From the NCBI RefSeq assembly GCF_012726265.1, contig NZ_JAASAG010000001.1:620001-684000 (forward strand): a DNA stretch of 64,000 nt, in the 5' to 3' direction. The notes beneath the pieces are model-generated. The model saw only the letters and a list, made by a program, of their open reading frames with translations, ran no database searches and had not been told where the DNA came from. Shown here in pieces: positions 7,562 through 15,193 of this stretch (positions are counted from its first letter, which is position 1; every line of letters begins with the position of its first letter). Both the position numbers and the translations under genes were made by a program. The stretch is from Streptomyces sp. HNM0575. Its GTDB lineage: Bacteria; Actinomycetota; Actinomycetes; Streptomycetales; Streptomycetaceae.

Positions 7562-9910
7562 GTGCTTGCTTCGAGACCGATGAGCCCTCCCGAGCCGGTG
7601 ACCCCTCCCGGACCGGTGACCGTCCGTCAGGGTCCGCCCGAGACGGCGGCGCCGCGATTCCGCGGACGCGTCCTCGCGCTCGGCGAACCGGGCGAGAGAT
7701 ACGAGCGGTTGACCGGGATCCTGCGATCGAGCGGGTACGAAGTCAGCGGCGCGTCCCCCGGCGACGTCGCCCGGCAGTTCGGACGGAGCTCCCCCGACGC
7801 GATCGTCGCCCTGCACGGTGAGGGGGAGGGGCCCGGCGCCGTGCGCGAGGTCCGTGAACTCCCGGCGGGGCGCGCCGTACCGCTGCTCATGGTGACCGCG
7901 GACGGCGGACCGCACGGAGTCGCGGAGGTGCTGAGGGACGGTGCCGACGACTGCGTTCAGGAGAGCGCCGGCCCGGTCGAACTCTCGGCGCGCATAGACG
8001 CCAAGCTGCGCCGCGTGCCCGTACCCGTGGAGAGCCTCTCGGTCGATCCCCGTACGGGCCTCTACTCCGCGCCGCACTTCCTCGCCGAGGCCGACCGCGA
8101 GATGCGGCGTCCGCTCCCGCGGACCGGCGTGCTCGCCGTCGTCGGCGTGGTCGAAACGGACGCCCTCGAGGCCCGGTTGGGGACCGGCGTACGCCGCGAG
8201 GTGAGTGAGCGGCTGGCCGGTGTCGCCGAGCGGCTCGGAGGGATCTGCGACCGCCTCGGCAGGGACGAGAACGGGCACCTGCTGCTGCTCATACCCGGCG
8301 TGGACGAGGAGACGGCCGTGCGCGGCCTGCGCGAGTTCGCGAACTCGGTCGCCGGCACCCGCTTCGTCGTCGCCGACGAGAACGTCAGGCTGACGCCCGC
8401 CATCGGCTGGACCGCGCTGTCGGAGTGCACGGACGGCGCGCAGGCCGTCGGCCGTGCCACGGACGCCGTGGCCGAAGCCGCGGGCCACGCCGACCTTCGT
8501 CCCGTCCGCTACGCACCGTGGATGTCCGGTGAATCCGGCCGCCGCCGTTCCCTGTTGGGGGCGTTGCGTCCGCTGCTGTCGGCGGTGTCCCCGGTGCTGA
8601 CGCTGCTGCTGGGCGTGGGAGTGCCGTTACTGATCTACCAGCGGCTGTACGAGCTGGGCTGGGACGTCATATCGAGCGCGTACTGGGTGGTGGTGTCGGG
8701 GCTGCTGCTCTCGGCGGGGCTGATCGTCGTGGAGTGCCTGTTCTCGCTGGACGCCCCCGCGCGGCCCGAGAGCCCGGCGGAGCCGTACCCGACGGCGAGT
8801 GCCGTCATCGCCGCGTACCTGCCGAACGAGGCGGCGACGATCGTGGACACGGTGGAGTCGTTCCTGCGGCTCGACTACCCGGGCGAGTTGGAGATCGTGC
8901 TGGCCTACAACACGCCGCACCCGCTGCCGGTGGAGGACACGCTCCGCGAGATGGCGGCGCGAGAGCCGCGGCTCGTGCTGCTGCCCGTGCCCGGCAGCAC
9001 TTCCAAGGCGCAGAACGTGAACGCCGCGGTCACCAGCGTCCGCGGCGAGTTCGTCGGCATCTTCGACGCCGACCACCACCCCGCGCCGGACGCCTTCCAG
9101 CACGCCTGGCACTGGCTGTCCAACGGCTACGACGTCGTCCAGGGCCACTGCGTCGTCCGTAACGGCGGCAGCTCCTGGATCGCCGGGACGGTGGCGGTGG
9201 AGTTCGAGGCGATCTACGCGGTCAGCCATCCGGGCCGGACGCGGCTGTACGGGTTCGGCGTCTTCGGAGGGTCCAACGGCTTCTGGCGCACCGACCTGCT
9301 GGCGCGTACGCGCATGCACGCGTCGATGCTGACCGAGGACATCGACTCCACGATGCGTGCGCTGAACGAGGGCGCGCGCTTCGCCGTCGACCGCACGCTC
9401 GTCTCCCGCGAACTGGCGCCGACCATGCTGCGGCCGCTGTGGAACCAGCGGGCGCGCTGGGCACAGGGCTGGCTCCAGGTGTCGCTCAAGTACCTGTGGC
9501 GCGGGCTGCGTTCGCCGCGCTTCACCGCACGGCAGAAGACCGGGCTCTTCGTGCTGCTGGGCTGGCGGGAGGTGCAGCCGTGGCTGACCCTCCAGATCCT
9601 TCCCGTGCTGATCCACTCGGTGCTGCGCGAGGGCGGTCTCGGGCAGGTGGACTGGGCGGTGCCGGTGTGCGTGCTGGCGGTGCTGTTCACCATGTCCGCG
9701 GGAGTGGTGCAGGCGGCGTTCGCGTGGCGCCTGGCCGTGCCCGAACTGCGGCTGCGCAGACGCTGGTTCTGGCGCTACCTCTTCGTCACGACCGTCTTCT
9801 ACACGCACTTCAAGAACATCGTGGCGCGACAGGCGCACGTCAAGGAGGCGCTGGGGGAGCGGAATTGGCGGGTCACGCCAAGGGCGGCGAAGGAGATGAG
9901 GCGCTCGTGA
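7562..9910 (+). CDS. Receiver-like/degenerate GGDEF/processive family 2 glycosyltransferase fusion
   Basis: A 782-residue membrane protein. Residues about 35-150 look like a response-regulator receiver lacking the phospho-Asp (PDAIVALHG). Residues about 158-320 resemble GGDEF (DPRTGLYSAPHF start), but the signature reads RDENG (234-238), so cyclase activity is unlikely. Two membrane helices follow (about 335-390), then a GT2 domain with DAD (502-504), TED (591-593) and QRARW (629-633), the motif set of processive cellulose/hyaluronan-type synthases, and more helices to the end. It should build and extrude a beta-linked polymer. The GTG start follows GGAG. Leu356 is a TTA codon, suggesting bldA control. 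It overlaps the acyltransferase by 4 nt. Confidence 0.85.
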   Translation: MLASRPMSPPEPVTPPGPVTVRQGPPETAAPRFRGRVLALGEPGERYERLTGILRSSGYEVSGASPGDVARQFGRSSPDAIVALHGEGEGPGAVREVRELPAGRAVPLLMVTADGGPHGVAEVLRDGADDCVQESAGPVELSARIDAKLRRVPVPVESLSVDPRTGLYSAPHFLAEADREMRRPLPRTGVLAVVGVVETDALEARLGTGVRREVSERLAGVAERLGGICDRLGRDENGHLLLLIPGVDEETAVRGLREFANSVAGTRFVVADENVRLTPAIGWTALSECTDGAQAVGRATDAVAEAAGHADLRPVRYAPWMSGESGRRRSLLGALRPLLSAVSPVLTLLLGVGVPLLIYQRLYELGWDVISSAYWVVVSGLLLSAGLIVVECLFSLDAPARPESPAEPYPTASAVIAAYLPNEAATIVDTVESFLRLDYPGELEIVLAYNTPHPLPVEDTLREMAAREPRLVLLPVPGSTSKAQNVNAAVTSVRGEFVGIFDADHHPAPDAFQHAWHWLSNGYDVVQGHCVVRNGGSSWIAGTVAVEFEAIYAVSHPGRTRLYGFGVFGGSNGFWRTDLLARTRMHASMLTEDIDSTMRALNEGARFAVDRTLVSRELAPTMLRPLWNQRARWAQGWLQVSLKYLWRGLRSPRFTARQKTGLFVLLGWREVQPWLTLQILPVLIHSVLREGGLGQVDWAVPVCVLAVLFTMSAGVVQAAFAWRLAVPELRLRRRWFWRYLFVTTVFYTHFKNIVARQAHVKEALGERNWRVTPRAAKEMRRS

Positions 9911-11259
9911 GCGGCGGCACGACGGCCACCGGGGCCACCGCAGCGGAATCGGGCACCGGCACCAACGCCGCGGAGCCCGGCGCCGGAACCGTCGCCGCCG
10001 GGAGCGGTGAGGGGCCCGGCCGCCCCCGGGGGAAGCCGCGGGTGCCCGGCCCTCCGGAGGGGACGCCGGCCCGCAGCCGCGGGCGTGAGATCGAGGGCTA
10101 CCGCGGTCTGGCGGCGATCAGCACGGTCGTCTTCCACACCTGGCAGCAGTACTGGCGCTACGACGAGGACGGCGGGCACCCGCCCCTGGACGATCCCTAC
10201 CTCGGCTCGCTCATCTCGCTGGAGGTGATCGACCTCTTCTTCGTGATGTCCGCGTACCTGCTCACGATCTCCTACGCCCGCGCCGCCATCGACGGCGGCT
10301 CGACCCGGCCCGCGGGTGCCTTCCTCTTCCGGCGCGCCATCCGGATCGTCCCGCTGTACTTTCTCGCCGTGCTCCTCGTATGGGCCGTGCGCAATCCGAC
10401 CCTCCCCGGCAACTGGCTCGACCTCGCCGAACACCTCACCTTCACCCACGTCTTCGACAAGCAGCGGATCTTCTTCACCCTGGGGCCCAGCTGGTCCCTC
10501 TCGCTGGAGGTGATCTTCTACGGAGCGCTCGTCCTGCTCGGCCCGGCGGCGGCCCGGCTGTGCGGCAGGTTCGCGCGGCGACGTGCGCGGGTGGTCGTGT
10601 GCGCGACGGGATGCGTGCTGCTCTTCGCCGTCCCCGTCGTGTGGATCGCCGTCGCTCACTACGCACTGGGCGTTCCGCACACCGACTGGCCCGTCTACTT
10701 CGGGCCGCAGGCACGGTTCGGGGGATTCGCGGCAGGCATGGCGCTCGCCGTGCTGACGGTCGCCCTCGGCGACCGGGGCAAGCTGGGCCCGGCTGCGGCC
10801 GGCGCGCTCTCGCTGGCTTCCGTCACCGGGCTCTACCTGCTGTCGATGCAGTCGGCGCCGGAGAACTTCACGTTCACCTTCTACCACCCGCTGGCGTCCG
10901 TGCTCTGGTTCGTTCTGCTGCTGAGCACCGTCCACGTACGCCGCCAGGCCCGCTGGCACGCCGTGCTCAGATCGCGGTGGCTGACCGGCGTGGGCCTCGT
11001 CAGCTACAGCCTCTACATCTGGCACGAACCGGTGCTGCTGGAGCTGTACGACAGCGGCCTGGTGCCCTCGGGCCAGGACGGCTTCGCGCTTGCCGTGCCG
11101 GTGGTGCTGGCGGTCTCACTGGCCGTCGCGGCGCTGAGTTACCGGGTCGTGGAGTATCCGTTCAGCCTGCTGGGCCGTCTCAGAGACGGCCGCGGACGGT
11201 CACGCGAGTTCTATCCGGCCCCGCTGCCGGGCGCCGGTGGGCGCGGGTTGCGTGACTGA
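9907..11259 (+). CDS. Membrane acyltransferase (acyltransferase 3/OafA type)
   Basis: A 450-residue multispanning acyltransferase that would transfer an acyl group, usually acetyl, to sugars across the membrane. After a low-complexity N-terminal tail of about 55 residues comes REIEGYRGLAAISTVVFH, with the conserved Arg and His of the family, then about ten hydrophobic segments including FFVMSAYLL, RRAIRIVPLYFLAV and LVSYSLYIWHEPV. The GTG start overlaps the upstream stop as GTGA, with GGAG 11-16 nt before it, so it is translationally coupled to the glycosyltransferase. The context argues that it decorates the polymer made by that enzyme. Confidence 0.88.
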   Translation: MSGGTTATGATAAESGTGTNAAEPGAGTVAAGSGEGPGRPRGKPRVPGPPEGTPARSRGREIEGYRGLAAISTVVFHTWQQYWRYDEDGGHPPLDDPYLGSLISLEVIDLFFVMSAYLLTISYARAAIDGGSTRPAGAFLFRRAIRIVPLYFLAVLLVWAVRNPTLPGNWLDLAEHLTFTHVFDKQRIFFTLGPSWSLSLEVIFYGALVLLGPAAARLCGRFARRRARVVVCATGCVLLFAVPVVWIAVAHYALGVPHTDWPVYFGPQARFGGFAAGMALAVLTVALGDRGKLGPAAAGALSLASVTGLYLLSMQSAPENFTFTFYHPLASVLWFVLLLSTVHVRRQARWHAVLRSRWLTGVGLVSYSLYIWHEPVLLELYDSGLVPSGQDGFALAVPVVLAVSLAVAALSYRVVEYPFSLLGRLRDGRGRSREFYPAPLPGAGGRGLRD

Positions 11260-11431
11260 GACATCCGCCGCTGCGGCGGCTCCCGCGGACGCCCGCATCC
11301 CCTTCGCCCCCGGACGCCCCCCGACGTCCCTGACCTCCCCGTCGACGTACTTGGTAGAGACCTGCCGGAGTTTTATCCGGTACGGCTAATCACGGACTGT
11401 GCAGGTTGAGTGACTGAGATACTTCCCAATT

Positions 11432-12490
11432 GTGAAGGCCATCGTCTACGAGGAGTTCGGGCAGCACCCCGCGCTCCGTTCGGTACCCGACCCCGCACCG
11501 GCACCAGGCGGCGTGGTGATCGAAGTCGATGCCACCGGCCTGTGCCGCAGCGACTGGCATGCGTGGCGCGGCCACGATCCGGATGTGAAGCTGCCGCACG
11601 TCGGCGGCCACGAGTTCGCGGGGACGGTGGTCGCCGCCGGTTCCGGTTCGGGGCTGCCCTGGGTGGGGCGGCGCGTCACCGTGCCCTTCGTGTGCGGCTG
11701 CGGCACCTGCACGCAGTGCGTCACGGGCAACCAGCAGGTCTGCGAGCGCCAGACCCAGCCCGGGTTCAGCCACTGGGGCTCCTTCGCGCAGTACGTCGCG
11801 ATCGACAACGCCGAGGGCAATCTCGTCCCCCTCCCCGACTCCCTCAAGTCCCCTGCCGCCGCTGCTCTGGGCTGCCGCTTCGGCACGGCCTACCGCGCGG
11901 TCGTACGCCAGGGGCGCGTCACCGCCGGCGAGTGGGTCGCCGTGCACGGCTGCGGTGGTGCCGGGCTGTCGGCGGTGATGGTCGCGGTGGCGTGCGGTGC
12001 GCGGGTCGTGGCGGTCGACATCTCGGCGGCGGCGCTCAACATCGCCCGGGACCTCGGGGCCGAGGCGACCGTGGACGTCTCCGACGTGGACGACGCGGCC
12101 TCGGGCGTCCTCGAAGTCACCCACGGGGGCGCGCACTTGTCGCTGGACTGCCTGGGCGATCCCCGTACGTGCTGCGCGTCCGTGCGGAGCCTGCGACGGC
12201 GGGGACGCCACGTGCAGGTGGGGCTGCTGCCCTCCGACGAGCAGGCGCCGCGGATCCCCATGGACCGTGTGGTCGCCCACGAGCTGGAGGTGCTCGGCAG
12301 CCACGGCATCCAGGCGCACGAGTACCCGGCGCTGCTCGGCCTCGTCGAATCCGGGGTGCTGCACCCGGAGTTGCTGGTGCGGCGCACCATCGACCTGGAC
12401 GAGGCGCCGGCCGCGCTGATGGAGATGGACATCCCGGTGCCGGCCACGCCCGGTGTGACCGTGGTGAAGCCGGACTCGCCGAAGTCCTGA
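11432..12490 (+). CDS. Zinc-dependent alcohol dehydrogenase
   Basis: A 352-residue medium-chain dehydrogenase (MDR) that oxidises an alcohol with NAD(P). The catalytic zinc site is visible as GLCRSDWHAW and GGHEFAGTV. The structural zinc Cys cluster is CGCGTCTQCVTGNQQVC and the Rossmann motif is VHGCGGAGLSAV. The start is GTG at 11432, with no clear Shine-Dalgarno sequence. A -35/-10-like pair (TTGGTA, 17 nt, TATCCG) is at 11351-11379. It stands alone after the acyltransferase, 172 bp away, and ends at a bidirectional terminator. A 21-bp tandem duplication crosses its stop codon. The substrate is unknown. Confidence 0.9.
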   Translation: MKAIVYEEFGQHPALRSVPDPAPAPGGVVIEVDATGLCRSDWHAWRGHDPDVKLPHVGGHEFAGTVVAAGSGSGLPWVGRRVTVPFVCGCGTCTQCVTGNQQVCERQTQPGFSHWGSFAQYVAIDNAEGNLVPLPDSLKSPAAAALGCRFGTAYRAVVRQGRVTAGEWVAVHGCGGAGLSAVMVAVACGARVVAVDISAAALNIARDLGAEATVDVSDVDDAASGVLEVTHGGAHLSLDCLGDPRTCCASVRSLRRRGRHVQVGLLPSDEQAPRIPMDRVVAHELEVLGSHGIQAHEYPALLGLVESGVLHPELLVRRTIDLDEAPAALMEMDIPVPATPGVTVVKPDSPKS

Positions 12491-12525
12491 CCGGATCCGC
12501 CGAAGTCCTCACCGGATTTACGACG

Positions 12526-12561
12526 AACGGAGCCGGGGCCCGCCCGGGCCCCGGCTCCGTT
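12526..12561. terminator. Bidirectional terminator between alcohol dehydrogenase and dodecin
   Basis: A perfect 17-bp stem (12526-12542 with 12545-12561) starts with AA and ends with TT around a 2-nt loop. It lies between two convergent genes and can serve both. Confidence 0.9.
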
Positions 12562-12577
12562 CCGTTCAGGTCCGGGC

Positions 12578-12805
12578 TCAACTCCCGGCGGACTCGCCCT
12601 CGTCCAGCCGGAAACCGACCTTCATGCAGACCTGGTAGTGCTCGATGCTGCCTTCCTCGATCTGGCCGCGCACCTGTGTGACCTCGAACCAGTCCAGGTG
12701 GCGCAGCGTCTCCGAAGCCCGTTCGATCGCGTTGCGTATCGCGGCGTCCACGCCCTCGTGGGACGTGCCGACGATCTCGGTCACCCGATAGGTGTGCTCG
12801 CTCAT
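12578..12805 (-). CDS. Dodecin (small flavin-binding protein)
   Basis: A 75-residue protein of normal dodecin length. Dodecins form hollow dodecamers that bind flavins or CoA-like ligands in the cytoplasm and buffer free flavin. The family pattern is visible: YRVTEIVGTSHEGVDAAI, then AIERASETLRHLDWFEV with the flavin-stacking Trp, and HYQVCMKVGFRL. The ATG at 12805 has a perfect GGAGGT 4-5 nt upstream and is preferred to an upstream start. It is monocistronic, convergent with the alcohol dehydrogenase. The 275 bp upstream hold only GC-rich sequence and the terminator of the next gene. Confidence 0.93.
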   Translation of the reverse strand: MSEHTYRVTEIVGTSHEGVDAAIRNAIERASETLRHLDWFEVTQVRGQIEEGSIEHYQVCMKVGFRLDEGESAGS

Positions 12806-13020
12806 AGGGACCTCCACCGGCCTCGTCGTGGTCTGGGTTTCTTTCCGCGCGCATGCGGGCGCGCGCGGACGGCCCCTCCCCGGTGCCCTGATCCGGCGGG
12901 ATTACGCCGCCGTGTCCGGCCCCGCGTGGCGAGCCGTATGCGCCCGGTGCCCGGTGCCCGGCCGTGCGTACGCGCCCCGTACGGGAGGGCAGGCACGGGA
13001 ACGGAGCCCGTACGAAGAGG

Positions 13021-13059
13021 CCGCCCCCGGCGCCAGGGGGGGGAGGCGGCCGGGGGCGG
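13021..13059 (-). terminator. Terminator of the debranching-enzyme operon
   Basis: An 11-bp perfect stem (CCGCCCCCGGC with GCCGGGGGCGG) around a 17-nt loop lies 22 bp beyond the 3' end of the minus-strand operon. Confidence 0.7.
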
Positions 13060-13080
13060 CGGGTGAGGGACGCGCGGGTG

Positions 13081-15189
13081 TCAGGTGCCCGGCGCGCCCC
13101 CCACGGCGGTGAGCAGCGCGAGCGGCGTCGCCGCCGCCCACGCCTGCGGTGAGCAGGCATGCGGATACGGAACGGGGTCCGGGTGGTCGCCGCGGCCGTA
13201 GCCGGCGAGCACCTCCGGCAGCCGGTGGTTCTGCCGTGCGGCGGCCTCGACCATGCCCGCGGCGAGGGTGCGGGCCTCCTCGTGCAGTCCGTAGCGGGCG
13301 AGGCCCAGGGCGATGACGGCGTTGTCCTGGGGCCAGATGCTGCCGCGGTGGTAGGAGAGCGGGTGGTACGGGACCTGGCCGGACGCAAGGGTGCGCACGC
13401 CCCAGCCCGAGAAGAAGTCCTCCTCCAGCAGCCGGCGGCCGACCCGCTCGCCGGCCTCCTGGGCGAGGATCCCGGACCACAGCAGATGACCGGCGTCCGA
13501 GGCGAGGGCGTCGGCGCGGAAGCCGCCGTCGTCCAGGGCGAGCAGCGGGAAGTCCTGCCCGGGCATCCAGAAGTCGGCCTCGAAGCGTTCGCGGAGTGCC
13601 GTGGCGGCCTTGTCGAGCCGGTCGGCGTATGCGTCGTCCTGCCATACCGTACGGGCGAGTTGAGCGGTGCGGCGCAGCGCGTCGTAGGCGTAGCCCTGCA
13701 CCTCGGCGACCATGACGGCGCCCGTGGGGCGGGTGCCGTCGGCGGAGCACACCGCGCCGGGGGAGTCCTTCCAGTTCTGGTTGGCGAGGCCGCCCTCGTG
13801 CGCGTGGTAGGCGAGGTAGCCGTGCTCGTCGAGGCCGCCGTGGGCGAACATCCAGTCGACGGCGGCGCGTGCCTGCGGTTCGAGCCGGCGGGCCAGCCGT
13901 ACCCCAGCGCACTCTGCCCCGCCCCGGCCCTGCCCGTCGTCCCGGCCTTCGCCGCTGCCGCTGCCGCTGCCGCTGCCTTCGCCGCGCTGCCGTGACTGCT
14001 CGGTGTACGCGGCGAGCAGGAGCAGGAAGAGGGGGGTGGCGTCGACCGAGCCGTAGTAACGCCCGTAGGGGACCTGGCCGAAGTGGGCGAGCTCGCCGTG
14101 CCGCACCTCGTGCACGATCTTGCCGGGCTGGGCGAGGCGTTCGGGTTCCTCCTCGCGCGCCTGGGTCGCGGCGAGCGCGAGCAGCGTGGGCTCGGCGAGC
14201 TGCGGGCGGTAGGGGAGTGCGAAGAGCGACGTGAGGAGCGAGTCGCGGCCGAAGAGGGTCAGGAACCAGGGAACTCCCGCCCCGGGAATGAGCAGTTCCT
14301 CGCCGTCGGGGCCGCGGGCGGAGACGCGCAGCCCGGCCAGGTCCGTGAGTCCCTGCTCGCAGGCGCGCGCCAGCTCCGGCCATTCGGTGAGGCGGGAGGG
14401 GACGGGCTCCGCCGAAGTGAACTCGTCCGTACGGGACTTCAGCCATGACGCCACGGCCCCCGGGTCGCCCGCGGGCGGTGCGCCGTCGGGCGTGCGCTGG
14501 GATGCGCCGTGCGGGAGTGCCGTGACGCGGAGCCTCAACTCGGCCGTGCCGTGCGGCGCCAGTTCGAGCAGCCAGCTCAACTGCCGTGCGGAGCTGCCGG
14601 TTTCCTCGACCGACGCGGGAGCGGGCTCGGCCGTGATGCTCGTACGGGAGTGCCACTCGCCGCGCCTGTAGCCGAACTCGACGCCGTCCGGGCGTACTTC
14701 ATGAGTGCGGACCGCGTGCGGCTTGTCGTAGGAGCGGTGGTCGGAGCGCAGCTCGAACTGGTCGGCGAAGTCCGCGTCCGCGGTGATCGTCACCCGGGCG
14801 GTGGTGGCCTCGCCCAGATTGCTGGTGAGCCGGATGCGTTCGGTCAACTCGCCGCGGACGACGGCCTGTTCACGGAAGACGGTGCAGGCGGGCGGCTCCT
14901 CGCGAGTGCCGTGCGGGGTGAGCACGGCGGTGCCGCCCGCGTCCGACGCGGCCACGAGGACCTGGGGCCTTCCCAGGGCGAAGCCCGAGCGGGAGGGCGA
15001 GGAGCCGTCGACGGTGAGCTGCCAGCGGCTGAGATGCCTGGCGTCGCGTACGAACAGGCCCTCGGGAACCGTGCCTTCGGACTGCGCGCTCGGCAGTGCC
15101 CAGCCGGGCGGACCGCTGACGTCGCCGGACGGGCCCAGCACGGCGAAGGTGCCTTCGTGGACGAGCAGACGTTGCTCGGTGGCATTCAC
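13081..15189 (-). CDS. Glycogen-debranching-type enzyme (amylo-alpha-1,6-glucosidase family)
   Basis: A 702-residue cytoplasmic glycoside hydrolase. Residues 1-230 match the N-terminal domain of bacterial debranching enzymes (LVHEGTFAVLGPSGDV; GLFVRDARHLSRW). The rest is an (alpha/alpha)6 barrel with WFLTLFGRDSLLTSLF, YYGSVDATPLFL, NQNWKDSP and GSIWPQDNAVIALGL. These acidic residues suit a GH with glucosyl substrates. A Gly/Ser repeat (about residues 400-425) interrupts the barrel. It starts 4 nt after the next gene upstream, so it belongs to a minus-strand operon with a second hydrolase, an isomerase and probably the dehydrogenase. Confidence 0.88.
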   Translation of the reverse strand: MNATEQRLLVHEGTFAVLGPSGDVSGPPGWALPSAQSEGTVPEGLFVRDARHLSRWQLTVDGSSPSRSGFALGRPQVLVAASDAGGTAVLTPHGTREEPPACTVFREQAVVRGELTERIRLTSNLGEATTARVTITADADFADQFELRSDHRSYDKPHAVRTHEVRPDGVEFGYRRGEWHSRTSITAEPAPASVEETGSSARQLSWLLELAPHGTAELRLRVTALPHGASQRTPDGAPPAGDPGAVASWLKSRTDEFTSAEPVPSRLTEWPELARACEQGLTDLAGLRVSARGPDGEELLIPGAGVPWFLTLFGRDSLLTSLFALPYRPQLAEPTLLALAATQAREEEPERLAQPGKIVHEVRHGELAHFGQVPYGRYYGSVDATPLFLLLLAAYTEQSRQRGEGSGSGSGSGEGRDDGQGRGGAECAGVRLARRLEPQARAAVDWMFAHGGLDEHGYLAYHAHEGGLANQNWKDSPGAVCSADGTRPTGAVMVAEVQGYAYDALRRTAQLARTVWQDDAYADRLDKAATALRERFEADFWMPGQDFPLLALDDGGFRADALASDAGHLLWSGILAQEAGERVGRRLLEEDFFSGWGVRTLASGQVPYHPLSYHRGSIWPQDNAVIALGLARYGLHEEARTLAAGMVEAAARQNHRLPEVLAGYGRGDHPDPVPYPHACSPQAWAAATPLALLTAVGGAPGT

Positions 15190-15193
15190 AGGG

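Noticed and set aside
7562..11259. Active diguanylate cyclase in the glycosyltransferase fusion
   Set aside because: The GGDEF signature is replaced by RDENG and the inhibitory-site pattern is missing.
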